From contig JAKVAR010000014.1 of NCBI GenBank assembly GCA_022447585.1, positions 124,001 through 188,000 of the forward strand: DNA of 64,000 bases, written 5' to 3'. The notes below the pieces were generated by a model, which worked only from the letters and a program-made list of their open reading frames with translations, had not been told where the DNA came from and ran no database searches. Source of the stretch: Crocinitomicaceae bacterium. GTDB lineage: Bacteria; Bacteroidota; Bacteroidia; Flavobacteriales_D; Crocinitomicaceae. Below are positions 55,685-64,000 of the stretch, piece by piece. Position 1 is the first letter of the stretch; each line of letters starts with the position of its first letter. A program made the translations under genes and the position numbers.

Positions 55685-56919
55685 TAGTCCGTTAAGTTAT
55701 ACTCTTTAATTTTTCTATATAATGTTCTTTCACTAATACCTAGTTCGGCAGCAGCGTATTTGCGTTTTCCTTTATGTTTTGTAAGTGCTTTTTCAATCAG
55801 TTCTTTTTCTCTATCCTCTAAAGATAAAGATTCTTCTACTTCTTCATGAACTTCATAATTATTCTCTTCAGGTTTTACTGGATAAGAAAAGTTTTCTTCA
55901 GTAGAGGCTGCCGGTAAAATTTTAGCTTGTGCGGTTGGGTGAACATCATTATAAAAGCGACTGACCATATTTTTTTGATCTGTACTTAGAGTAACATTAG
56001 CATCATTCGAAATTAATTCAACTACAAGTTTTTTCAATTCGGAAAGATCTTTTTTCATGTCGAATAAGAACTTATACATTAATTCTCTTTCGTTGATGCT
56101 CTCTTTTGAATCATCAATTAACGCTGGCGAATTGTCTTTTTCTGCTGGTAAATAATTAATAAATGTTTGTGCATCGATTTCTCTAGAAGTTTCAATTACT
56201 GAAATTTGTTCGACTAAATTTTTCAATTGGCGGATGTTTCCGGGCCAACTATAGTTGTTTAGCATTATTATTGAGTCTTCCTTGAGTTTAACAACAGGCA
56301 TACGATATTTATCGGCAAAATCACTTGCAAATTTCCGGAAAATTAAATGGATATCATCTTGTCTTTTCCTGAGCGGAGGTAGAGAAATAGGAACAGTACT
56401 TAATCTATAGAACAAGTCTTCTCTAAATTTACCTGAAGCAATTGCTCCTTGCATGTTTTCATTTGTTGCAGCAACAACTCGAACATTAGTTTTAATAACC
56501 TTAGAAGAACCCACACGGATAAATTCTCCAGTTTCCAAAACCCTCAAAAGTCTAACTTGAGTTTGCATTGGCAGTTCCGCTACTTCATCAAGGAAAATTG
56601 TTCCCCCATCAGCAACTTCGAAATATCCTTTTCGAGACCCACTCGCTCCAGTAAATGAACCTTTTTCGTGACCGAATAATTCCGAGTCAATAGTTCCTTC
56701 CGGAATAGCTCCACAGTTAACAGCAATGTATTCTCCGTGTTTACGAGAGCTCAATTGATGAATTACTTGCGGCACAATTTCTTTACCAACACCACTCTCA
56801 CCTGTTACCAGAACTGAAATATCAGTTGGAGCAACTTGAATTGCAACTTCTAAAGCTCGATTTAATAATGGAGCATTACCGATAATTCCGAATCGTTGTT
56901 TTACTTGTTGAACATTCAT
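55684..56919 (-). CDS. Sigma-54-type AAA+ transcriptional regulator without an N-terminal sensor domain
   Basis: 411 residues. It starts almost directly with the AAA+ domain: Walker A GESGVGKE near residue 40, sigma-54 contact loop GSFTGA (variant of GAFTGA), Walker B GTIFLDEV, and arginine fingers near LFYRLSTVPI. After the AAA+ domain a linker of about 110 residues, partly acidic, leads to a Fis-type helix-turn-helix (KYAAAELGISERTLYRKIKE). There is no receiver, GAF or PAS domain in front, so its activity may be set by its amount or by a partner. Lies between miaB and lptE on the same strand with tight spacing. Confidence 0.92.
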   Translation of the reverse strand: MNVQQVKQRFGIIGNAPLLNRALEVAIQVAPTDISVLVTGESGVGKEIVPQVIHQLSSRKHGEYIAVNCGAIPEGTIDSELFGHEKGSFTGASGSRKGYFEVADGGTIFLDEVAELPMQTQVRLLRVLETGEFIRVGSSKVIKTNVRVVAATNENMQGAIASGKFREDLFYRLSTVPISLPPLRKRQDDIHLIFRKFASDFADKYRMPVVKLKEDSIIMLNNYSWPGNIRQLKNLVEQISVIETSREIDAQTFINYLPAEKDNSPALIDDSKESINERELMYKFLFDMKKDLSELKKLVVELISNDANVTLSTDQKNMVSRFYNDVHPTAQAKILPAASTEENFSYPVKPEENNYEVHEEVEESLSLEDREKELIEKALTKHKGKRKYAAAELGISERTLYRKIKEYNLTD

Positions 56920-56927
56920 GAATTTTA

Positions 56928-58382
56928 TTATTTTGCTGGCACTAAAACTTCTGTAATTTCTCCTAGTAGAGTAGCGGTAGTACAGTCCGTGATTTTCACC
57001 AATACATAATCACCTACTTTGCAATCTCCAGTCGGGAAAACAACCTTGGTGTTATGGTCATTTCTACCTGACATATGTTCTTTTGATCGCTTCGAAGTTC
57101 CTTCAACAAGGACTTTATGAACGCGACCAATTTGAGCTTTATTTTTAATGGCAGAATTTCTTCTTTGTAAATCAATTACTTCGGTTAATCTAGCACCTTT
57201 TATTTCTTCAGGGACGTTGTCTTCAAAACGTCTTTCAGCAAGTGTTTTAGGTCTTTCAGAATATTTGTACATGTAGGCGAAGTCCCATTTAACTTCCTCC
57301 ATTATTGTCATGGTATCTTTGTGTTCCTCATCCGTTTCATCACAAAAACCGGTAATGATGTCCGTTGTAATTGCGCAGTCGGGAATAATTCTGTGGATTG
57401 CAGCAATTCGATCTAAATACCATTCTCTAGTATATCCACGATTCATACGTTTCAACACTTCAGAGTTTCCAGACTGAATAGGTAAGTGAATGTAGTTGCA
57501 TATATTGTCGTGTTTAGCAATAACTTCTAAAACTTCATCCGTCATATCTTTTGGGTGAGACGTAGAGAATCTAATTCTTAAATCAGGAGAAACCCCAGCA
57601 ACCGATTCCATCAATTGAGCAAAGTTTGTTGTAGGTTTTGTTTCATCTTTTATTTCACCCTTAGACGTCATGTTCCATCTGTAAGAGTCAACATTTTGGC
57701 CTAGTAAGGTTACTTCCTTATAGCCGTTATCGAAAAGCTCTTTACATTCATTGTAAATTGTTTGAGGGTCTCTTGATCTTTCGCGACCTCGAGTAAATGG
57801 AACAACACAAAATGAACACATGTTATCGCAGCCACGAGTAATTGAAACAAAACCCGTAATTCCACTTTTATCCAATCGAATAGGAGAGATATCAGCGTAA
57901 GTTTCATCACGTGATAGTAAAACGTTAACCGCTTTTTGACCAGTACCAACTTCTTCAATTAATCCTGGTAACTCTCTGTATGCATCTGGACCAGCAACTA
58001 AATCAACTAGTTTTTCTTCTTCTAAAAGGTTGGTTTTTAGTCTTTCAGCCATACATCCTAAAATACCAACAACTAAATCTGGTTGTCTTTTTTTTCGGTT
58101 TTTGAAATTGGTCAACCTTTTACGCACTCTATCTTCTGCATTCTCTCTTATGGAGCAGGTGTTAATCAGAACAATGTCAGCCTCATCAACATCGCCTGTT
58201 GTGTCATACCCTTCTTTGGTTAATATAGACGCAACGACTTCACTATCAGAGAAGTTCATTGCGCAGCCGTAGCTTTCGACGTACAACTTTTTTCCGTTTT
58301 TCTCTTTAGAAGATTCAATTACGGTTGCTTCTCCTTGACGACTTTCGTCTATTTCTTTATTGATATGTATCTCTTGATTCAT
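56928..58382 (-). CDS. miaB: tRNA-2-methylthio-N6-dimethylallyladenosine synthase MiaB
   Basis: 484 residues, slightly long owing to a charged N-terminal extension. Radical SAM methylthiotransferase modifying A37 of tRNAs that read UNN codons. UPF0004 domain with three cluster cysteines ([34 protein letters not shown]), radical SAM motif [19 protein letters not shown], middle landmarks [11 protein letters not shown] and [10 protein letters not shown], and a C-terminal TRAM domain ([18 protein letters not shown]). First gene of the minus-strand run to secG. Cytoplasmic. Confidence 0.96.
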   Translation of the reverse strand: MNQEIHINKEIDESRQGEATVIESSKEKNGKKLYVESYGCAMNFSDSEVVASILTKEGYDTTGDVDEADIVLINTCSIRENAEDRVRKRLTNFKNRKKRQPDLVVGILGCMAERLKTNLLEEEKLVDLVAGPDAYRELPGLIEEVGTGQKAVNVLLSRDETYADISPIRLDKSGITGFVSITRGCDNMCSFCVVPFTRGRERSRDPQTIYNECKELFDNGYKEVTLLGQNVDSYRWNMTSKGEIKDETKPTTNFAQLMESVAGVSPDLRIRFSTSHPKDMTDEVLEVIAKHDNICNYIHLPIQSGNSEVLKRMNRGYTREWYLDRIAAIHRIIPDCAITTDIITGFCDETDEEHKDTMTIMEEVKWDFAYMYKYSERPKTLAERRFEDNVPEEIKGARLTEVIDLQRRNSAIKNKAQIGRVHKVLVEGTSKRSKEHMSGRNDHNTKVVFPTGDCKVGDYVLVKITDCTTATLLGEITEVLVPAK

Positions 58383-58555
58383 CTTTTAAATTGTGGCTAC
58401 GAAATTACATAAAATCGCAAGTATGTCAAAATGTCAGGTTTTATTTGTGTTAAATAATCTAAAAGGTTAGTGTTTATAGGCTTTTTATTGCGTTTTGTTT
58501 AGTCTTTTGTAACTTTTGTTTTAATCTATAGTAGTATATAAAAATTAAATGCTCT

Positions 58556-58563
58556 TATATTTG
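58556..58563 (+). promoter_or_regulatory. Candidate -7 promoter element for topA
   Basis: TATATTTG matches TAnnTTTG, 52 bases upstream of the ATG at 58616. A TTTTG lies further upstream at 58515-58519, too far for a standard -33 element. Confidence 0.4.
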
Positions 58564-58615
58564 CATTTTTAAATGGAGCGTTTATATGCCTCCAAACTAT
58601 ATTAAAATTTCATTT

Positions 58616-61126
58616 ATGGCCAAGAATTTAGTGATCGTTGAGTCCCCTGCAAAGGCAAGTACTATTGAAGGATATTTAGGGAAAGACTTTGTTGTAAAAT
58701 CGAGTTTTGGTCACGTCCGAGATTTGGCAAAAAAGGAGGCTATAGATGTTAATAATGATTTTAAACCCAAGTATGAGGTTTCCTCGGATAAAAAGCAAGT
58801 GGTTGCAGAATTGAAGAAGTTGGCCAAGGCTGCTGAGGTTGTATGGCTAGCGACCGATGAGGATCGAGAGGGGGAAGCTATCTCTTGGCACTTATACGAA
58901 ACACTTAACCTAGAGAAAAAAGAAACAAAAAGAATTACGTTTAATGAGATTACGAAGAATGCTATTTTAAAAGCGATCGAGTCTCCTCGTGAAATTAATA
59001 AAGAGCTTGTTGATGCTCAGCAGGCAAGAAGAATCTTGGATAGACTAGTGGGGTTTGAATTGTCTCCGGTTTTATGGAGGAAAGTTAGGCCGAGTTTATC
59101 GGCGGGTCGTGTACAGTCTGTAGCAGTTCGATTAATTGTAGAGAAAGAAAGGGAAATTCAAACATATAAGTCAGAGTCGTTTTATAAGATCTCTGGCATG
59201 TTTAAAACCGATAAAGGTTCTATTAAGGGAGATGTTTCCAAACAGATTAAATCTGAGTCAGACGTTACTGAGTTATTGAATAATTGTTTAGGCGCTCAAT
59301 TTTCTGTGTCAGAAGTGGTTAAGAAGCCAGCAGTTAAAAAACCTGCGGCTCCATTTACAACTTCAACATTACAGCAGGAGGCAAGTTTAAAGCTTGGGTT
59401 TACAGTTTCTAGGACTATGCAGGTTGCGCAACGTTTGTATGAAGCTGGTCGCATCACATATATGAGAACTGATTCTGTTAATCTTTCAGATACGGCAATA
59501 AAAGCTGCAAAAAAGGAGATTGTTAAGGCGTATGGAGATGAGTTTTCTGAAGTAAGAAAATACAATACGAAAAGCGCGGGGGCTCAAGAGGCTCACGAGG
59601 CAATTCGTCCTACTGATTTTGCTAAGCACTCTATCATTGGAGAGAGGGATCAAGAAAGACTTTATGATTTGATTTGGAAGAGGGCAATATCTTCACAAAT
59701 GTCAGAAGCAAAGTTAGAAAGAACTACGATTAAATTAAATGCTCCGAAGGTAGTAGAAACGTTTATTTCTAAAGGAGAGGTTATCAAATTTGAAGGTTTC
59801 TTAAAGGTTTATTTAGAAAGTACGCTGGATGAAGAAGATGAAAATGAATTTGCATCAGGATTATTGCCGGCTGTTGCTAAGGGTGATTATGTTGAAGTAA
59901 AAGAAATAAAAGCGACTCAGCGTTTTGGAAGACCTCCAGCAAGATATGTTGAGGCTTCTCTTGTAAAGCAATTGGAGAGTTTGGGAATTGGTCGTCCATC
60001 GACATATGCGCCTACAATTTCGACTATTCAGAAGAGGGGGTATGTTGAAAAGCCGGACCGAGAGGGAAGGGAAAGAAGCTATGATCAGTTTGTTTTAGCA
60101 AATGGAATTATTGACAAGAACACGTTGACTGAAGTCACGGGTCGAGAAAAAAATAAATTAGCTCCAACGGATATTGGAATGGTTGTAACTGATTTTTTGA
60201 CTGAGCATTTCGGTCGGATTATGGATTACAACTTTACAGCAAAGGTTGAGGCGGAGTTTGATGAGATTGCAAGTGGATTAGTCGAATGGACTAAGATGAT
60301 TAAGGAGTTTTATACCCCTTTTCATAACAATGTTGAAGATACGCTGGAGAATTCTGAGAGAGCAACCGGTGAAAGGGAGATTGGATACCATCCTGATAAT
60401 GGAAGAAGGATTATTGCTAGAATTGGTCGTTTTGGACCTATGGTTCAGATCGGAGATGAGCAAGTTGATGGGGAGAAACCTCAATTTGCGTCTTTGAGAA
60501 AAGATCAGTCAATCAATTCTGTGACGCTTGAGGAGGCTTTGGAATTGTTTAAGTTTCCGAAAACACTAGGGGAGTTCGAAGGAACTGAAGTGATTGTGGC
60601 TTTGGGTCGATTTGGGCCCTATGTAAAGTTTAATGATGCTTTTGTTTCTATTCCTAAGGATGAAGATATGAGTGGTGTTGATTTGGGGCGTGCTATTGAA
60701 TTGATTAAAGAAAAGCAGGCAGCAGATGCTCCGATTGCCGAGTATGAAAATATGCCAGTTCAGAAAGGTACTGGTCGGTTCGGGCCATTTATTAAATGGA
60801 ATGATATGTTCATTAATGTTAATCGTAAATATGATTTCGACAATCTTTCTTACGAGGATGTGGTAGAGTTGATTGAGGCCAAAAAGCAAAAAGAGATTGA
60901 TAAAATGATCCACAACTGGGAAGATGAAGGTATTTCTGTTCAAAAAGCACGTTGGGGTAGGTTTAATATTGTAAAAGGGAAGCTTAAAATTGAATTGCCA
61001 AAGACGTTCAAGGTTGAGGCGTTGACCTTAGAGGAGGTTCAAAAAATGATTGAAGCCCAAAAACCTGTTAAAAAGAAAGCTCCATCTAGAAAGAAGAAGA
61101 CAGCTAAAAAGAAAACTAAGAAATAA
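58616..61126 (+). CDS. topA: DNA topoisomerase I (type IA)
   Basis: 836 residues from ATG 58616 (MAKNLVIVESPAKAS), the standard N-terminus; an in-frame ATG at 58586 is less likely. Relaxes negative supercoils. Toprim domain with WLATDEDREGEAISWHLYE (acidic Mg2+ site), catalytic tyrosine 282 in RITYMRTDS, GAQEAHEAIRPT and GIGRPSTYAPTISTIQKRGY. The C-terminus has topoisomerase C-terminal repeats (RFGPMVQIGDE, RFGPYVKFNDA, RFGPFIKWND) instead of Zn-finger cysteines, then a Lys-rich tail. No insertion or frameshift. Confidence 0.97.
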   Translation: MAKNLVIVESPAKASTIEGYLGKDFVVKSSFGHVRDLAKKEAIDVNNDFKPKYEVSSDKKQVVAELKKLAKAAEVVWLATDEDREGEAISWHLYETLNLEKKETKRITFNEITKNAILKAIESPREINKELVDAQQARRILDRLVGFELSPVLWRKVRPSLSAGRVQSVAVRLIVEKEREIQTYKSESFYKISGMFKTDKGSIKGDVSKQIKSESDVTELLNNCLGAQFSVSEVVKKPAVKKPAAPFTTSTLQQEASLKLGFTVSRTMQVAQRLYEAGRITYMRTDSVNLSDTAIKAAKKEIVKAYGDEFSEVRKYNTKSAGAQEAHEAIRPTDFAKHSIIGERDQERLYDLIWKRAISSQMSEAKLERTTIKLNAPKVVETFISKGEVIKFEGFLKVYLESTLDEEDENEFASGLLPAVAKGDYVEVKEIKATQRFGRPPARYVEASLVKQLESLGIGRPSTYAPTISTIQKRGYVEKPDREGRERSYDQFVLANGIIDKNTLTEVTGREKNKLAPTDIGMVVTDFLTEHFGRIMDYNFTAKVEAEFDEIASGLVEWTKMIKEFYTPFHNNVEDTLENSERATGEREIGYHPDNGRRIIARIGRFGPMVQIGDEQVDGEKPQFASLRKDQSINSVTLEEALELFKFPKTLGEFEGTEVIVALGRFGPYVKFNDAFVSIPKDEDMSGVDLGRAIELIKEKQAADAPIAEYENMPVQKGTGRFGPFIKWNDMFINVNRKYDFDNLSYEDVVELIEAKKQKEIDKMIHNWEDEGISVQKARWGRFNIVKGKLKIELPKTFKVEALTLEEVQKMIEAQKPVKKKAPSRKKKTAKKKTKK

Positions 61127-61223
61127 CCTTTTAAAGTTTTCAACTTTTCGTCCTTTATACTTTGCATCTATTTAATGGCAGGCAGGAGAATTATTCTTTA
61201 GATTTGAATAAAATCATCTAGTC

Positions 61224-62375
61224 ATGAAGGATATATCTATTTATTTCAAGCCCTTAGAATCAATTTCGATTGTAGAAAATTCTATTGGAGCTTCTGTTTT
61301 TGTAAATGATGAAAATGGGTTTCCTGAAATAAAGAGCAAGGGCGTTGCTATAATTCATGTTCCTGAATATAGGAATTCAACTATTGAAAGTTCTGATCTT
61401 GATTTTGGGAAGGTGTTCCGGGAAGAACTTTATAAATTGTTTCCTGGGGATAATTGGGGGTTTAATTTGTATGATTTAGGGACGATAGTTCCTGGTGAAA
61501 GTGTTACAGATACTTATTTCGCGTTGTCTCAGGTTGTAGCTGAATTGGTGAAAATGGAGGTTGTGCCATTTATTGTAGGTGGAGGTCAGGATTTAACAAT
61601 GGCATTATATCGAGGGTTTGAGGCACTTGAGCAAATGATTAATATCTGTACTATTGATGATCGATTGGATGTAGGAGAGCCAAATGTTGAGATAAAATCT
61701 GACGGTTTTGTAAGTCACCTATTAATGCAAAGGCCATGTTATCTATTTAATTACGCTTCATTAGGACTTCAAAGGCCATTTGTTTCAAAGCAGGAAGTTG
61801 GCTTGTTTGAGAAGTTGTTTTTTGATACCGTTAGATTGGGGGAGATGAATACGGATATGAAGATTGTTGAACCATATTTGCGTAATTCTGATGTTGTCGC
61901 TCTGGATTTTAAGTCGATTAAACAGTCTGAAACTGATAGTAGCGTCTATTCCTCTCCTAACGGACTCTATGCAGAACAGGTTTGTCAAGTGTCAAAATAT
62001 GCGGGTTTAAGTGATAAGGTTTCCTGTTTTGGTGTGTTTGAATTGAATCCAGGTCAATCTTTAACTGCAACTAAATTATTGGCACAAATAGTTTGGTATT
62101 TTGTTGATGGTGTTGCTCAACGAGTTTCGGACTTCCCGATTGGTTCCAGAAAGAATTATACTAAGTTTCATGTAAATCTAGATGATTTCTCGGAGGATTT
62201 GATTTTTTATAAAAGTAATAAGTCGGCAAGATGGTGGCTTGAAGTTAAATATCAATCAGTAGGAGGGGTGTATAGTCGTCATACTCTAGTTCCTTGTTCT
62301 CAAGATGATTATGACAATGCGTTAAGGAATATTATCCCTAATCTTTGGTGGAAGACACTTCAAAAACTTAGCTGA
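61224..62375 (+). CDS. Arginase/formimidoylglutamase-fold protein with degenerate metal site
   Basis: 383 residues. The overall ureohydrolase layout is recognisable, but the metal motifs have changed. The usual GGDHS reads GGGQD (VPFIVGGGQDLTMAL), the usual DAHxD reads DDRLD (CTIDDRLDVG), and the usual SxDxDxxDP reads ALDFKSIKQ. Three of the six expected Mn2+ ligands are thus replaced (His to Gln, His to Arg, Asp to Lys), so hydrolysis of arginine or formiminoglutamate is unlikely. Position between topA and PorP/gldK is a recurrent flavobacterial order (from memory). It could be a structural or regulatory pseudoenzyme. Cytoplasmic, no signal peptide. Confidence 0.85.
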   Translation: MKDISIYFKPLESISIVENSIGASVFVNDENGFPEIKSKGVAIIHVPEYRNSTIESSDLDFGKVFREELYKLFPGDNWGFNLYDLGTIVPGESVTDTYFALSQVVAELVKMEVVPFIVGGGQDLTMALYRGFEALEQMINICTIDDRLDVGEPNVEIKSDGFVSHLLMQRPCYLFNYASLGLQRPFVSKQEVGLFEKLFFDTVRLGEMNTDMKIVEPYLRNSDVVALDFKSIKQSETDSSVYSSPNGLYAEQVCQVSKYAGLSDKVSCFGVFELNPGQSLTATKLLAQIVWYFVDGVAQRVSDFPIGSRKNYTKFHVNLDDFSEDLIFYKSNKSARWWLEVKYQSVGGVYSRHTLVPCSQDDYDNALRNIIPNLWWKTLQKLS

Positions 62376-62491
62376 ATCAAGTTTAGTGCGAAAAGTGTAT
62401 GTTGAAAACTAAATCATTTAAATTTCAACATTGATGTTAAAAAAATTTCCTTTTATCATAAAAATAGCTATTTTAGTCGCCTGATAGAAGT

Positions 62492-62527
62492 GCCTCTATT
62501 ACTCTGAAAACTATTAATACTAGAGGC
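62492..62527 (+). promoter_or_regulatory. Inverted repeat next to the PorP/SprF start codon
   Basis: GCCTCTA (62492-62498) and TAGAGGC (62521-62527) are perfect 7-base arms with 22 bases between, ending 2 bases before the ATG at 62530. In the mRNA this could fold and hide the start, or in DNA act as an operator. Confidence 0.35.
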
Positions 62528-62529
62528 CA

Positions 62530-63486
62530 ATGACTGATTTTATGAAAGGAAAATTTCTATTATTATCGTTGCTGACACTGACTTTGGGCGGTTCTGCATT
62601 TGGACAACAAGACAAGTTGATTACACATTTCATGTATGATAAAATGAGTCTTAATCCAGGAGAGACAGGTATCGAAGGTGGTATTTGTGCAACAACTATG
62701 TATCGTAACCAATGGGATAGGGTTAATGGAGCTCCTAATTCTGCTGTTCTTAATGTAGAGGCTGATCTGACTCGTTTTATTCCTATTAATGCGGGAATAT
62801 CGTTTTTTCACGATCATATTGGTTTTAATACTCAAAACAATGTTCTTTTAAATCTTTCGTATCCATTAAATATTAGTGGTGTTGGTAAGTTAGGTATTGG
62901 TGTTGGTGTGGGTATTGTTAATTTTGGAATGAGTCCTGAATGGGTTCCACCAACTACCATGAATGACCAATCTTTACCAGGTGCATTTTCAGGTACGAAT
63001 TTAGATTTAAATTTCGGTTTGTACTTTAAGGATGAATCGGATACTTATTATGCGGGGCTGTCTTCGACTCATTTATCTGAGTCTACTTTGGCCGGAGTTA
63101 CCATGAGCGGATCTGCGCCAATTACGTATACTACATCTAGACATTATTATGCAATGGGGGGATACACCTTTAAGAGTATAGGTGATGGGGATATAGAGAC
63201 AAATGCCTTAATGAGAACTGACTTGGTTAAGTTTTCTGCAGATATTAACGCGCGTTATGTATGGAAAAACTTGGCTTATGGAGGTTTGACGTATAGAACT
63301 TCTGATGCGATTGCTGTAATGCTAGGCTATAAACCAATACCAGATTTGACTATAGGCTATTCTTATGATATTTCAGTTAATAAATTGGCAGGAGTTTCAA
63401 GAGGTTCGCATGAGATCATGTTGAAGTACTGTTACTACTTACCGCCAGTTCCAATTGCAAAATCTAAGCACCCTAGATGGTTGTAA
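62530..63486 (+). CDS. PorP/SprF-family type IX secretion outer-membrane protein
   Basis: 318 residues from the ATG at 62530. The ATG at 62542 starts a cleaner signal peptide (MKGKFLLLSLLTLTLGGSAFGQ) and may be the true start. The mature N-terminus carries the PorP/SprF pattern QDKLITHFMYDKMSLNPGETG and TTMYRNQWDRVNGAP. The rest is alternating beta-strands of a predicted outer-membrane barrel, including YYAGLSSTHL, HYYAMGGYTF and the C-terminal SHEIMLKYCYYL. Family members work with T9SS in secretion of CTD-bearing proteins and in gliding. gldK follows, so it is probably part of the T9SS core operon. Confidence 0.92.
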   Translation: MTDFMKGKFLLLSLLTLTLGGSAFGQQDKLITHFMYDKMSLNPGETGIEGGICATTMYRNQWDRVNGAPNSAVLNVEADLTRFIPINAGISFFHDHIGFNTQNNVLLNLSYPLNISGVGKLGIGVGVGIVNFGMSPEWVPPTTMNDQSLPGAFSGTNLDLNFGLYFKDESDTYYAGLSSTHLSESTLAGVTMSGSAPITYTTSRHYYAMGGYTFKSIGDGDIETNALMRTDLVKFSADINARYVWKNLAYGGLTYRTSDAIAVMLGYKPIPDLTIGYSYDISVNKLAGVSRGSHEIMLKYCYYLPPVPIAKSKHPRWL

Positions 63487-63602
63487 AAGTTGAATTAGTT
63501 TAAAAATTTTGTAACCATTCGTAGAGAAAATCCGTTATATCAAAGAATATTAAGATCCTGTAAGTTGTTAATTAGATATCCGGAAGATTAAAAAGAGGTA
63601 GA

Positions 63603-64000
63603 ATGAAAAAACTTTTGTTATTTGCTATTATTAGCACCGTGATTGCTTCGTGTAGCTCTAGAACTGGTCATTTGACTGGTACTTTGGGTAGAACACCGTA
63701 TCATCCACAGATTCCTATGGGGATGGTTTACATTCCTTCTGGTTCATATCAAATGGGAGAGAATGATGGGGATATGCCATTTTTGCATCAAACTAGAGCT
63801 AAAACAGTTTCTGTGCAGGCGTTTTATATGGATCAAACAGAGATTTGTAACAATGAATACCGTCAATTTGTTGATTGGGTGCGCGATTCAATTGCTCGTG
63901 ATAAGATCTATTATGGATTAGAGGAGGATGAAGATGCAAGTCGTTATATTAACTACAGTGACATGTATTTTGACGAAGGTGCTTTAGAGTACATCGAATA
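63603..64000 (+). CDS. gldK: Gliding motility / T9SS lipoprotein GldK, N-terminal part (cut by the window edge)
   Basis: Open frame from ATG 63603 to the edge (about 132 codons). Lipoprotein signal MKKLLLFAIISTVIASCSS with the cysteine at 17, then the start of a formylglycine-generating-enzyme-like (SUMF1) domain: MGMVYIPSGSYQMGENDGD, TVSVQAFYMDQTEICNNEYR and FVDWVRDSIARDK, closely following GldK/PorK. GldK forms the periplasmic ring with GldN near the T9SS translocon. gldL, gldM and gldN are expected beyond the edge but cannot be seen. Confidence 0.92.
   Translation, partial: MKKLLLFAIISTVIASCSSRTGHLTGTLGRTPYHPQIPMGMVYIPSGSYQMGENDGDMPFLHQTRAKTVSVQAFYMDQTEICNNEYRQFVDWVRDSIARDKIYYGLEEDEDASRYINYSDMYFDEGALEYIE

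Noticed and set aside
61224..62375. Naming the arginase-fold gene hutG or rocF
   Set aside because: Key metal ligands are replaced and no histidine- or arginine-degradation genes lie nearby, so an enzymatic name is not supported.

Overview
The window looks like a chromosome segment from an AT-rich marine Bacteroidota bacterium, most likely order Flavobacteriales (inference). The support is a PorP/SprF-like gene followed by the start of gldK (type IX secretion, T9SS), five proteins ending in T9SS type A sorting domains, TAnnTTTG promoter elements, a lack of clear Shine-Dalgarno sites, and the block miaB / sigma-54 activator / lptE / secG / groES-groEL. There is no rRNA, tRNA, CRISPR array or insertion sequence that I can see, and no gene-free stretch longer than about 300 bases.

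Layout. 1-10.2 kb holds mostly housekeeping and secreted proteins: the N-terminal part of lpdA (runs off the left edge), two tandem paralogous secreted M43 metalloproteases, lipA, then an OsmC-like gene with rlmB, a small secreted protein, and a minus-strand operon of upp, a membrane protein and a HAD nucleotidase. 10.3-15.4 kb holds an ABC exporter, a substrate-binding-like protein with a ten-G tract, hemH and ahcY. 15.5-17.9 kb encodes a TPR histidine kinase and a LytTR response regulator.

18.0-49.5 kb is the main accessory feature. Three giant T9SS cargo proteins (about 2550, 3700 and 3640 residues) are built from HYR repeats and a related 80-residue four-cysteine repeat (called CQD repeat here). 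They have different N-terminal heads (a beta-sandwich; GloVer propeller-like repeats plus LamG; a beta-sandwich plus choice-of-anchor-D-like domain) but a common stalk and a near-common C-terminus. Each giant gene is directly preceded by one or two genes for small secreted proteins sharing a motif I do not recognise (SLEPxDGxP ... LRxxLWRxENA). This repeated small-plus-giant pairing is the best candidate in the window for an undescribed system.

49.5-58.4 kb holds a voltage-gated K+ channel-like protein with a C-terminal zinc ribbon, an orphan histidine kinase, groEL/groES, and the secG / unknown / lptE / sigma-54 activator / miaB run. 58.6-64 kb holds topA, an arginase-fold protein that has lost metal ligands, a PorP/SprF protein and the N-terminus of gldK.

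How they fit together. Sec exports the M43 proteases and giant proteins through signal peptides, and T9SS (whose genes begin at the right edge) would carry them across the outer membrane by their C-terminal domains. The kinase/LytTR pair just upstream is a plausible regulator of the giant-protein locus (inference from position only).
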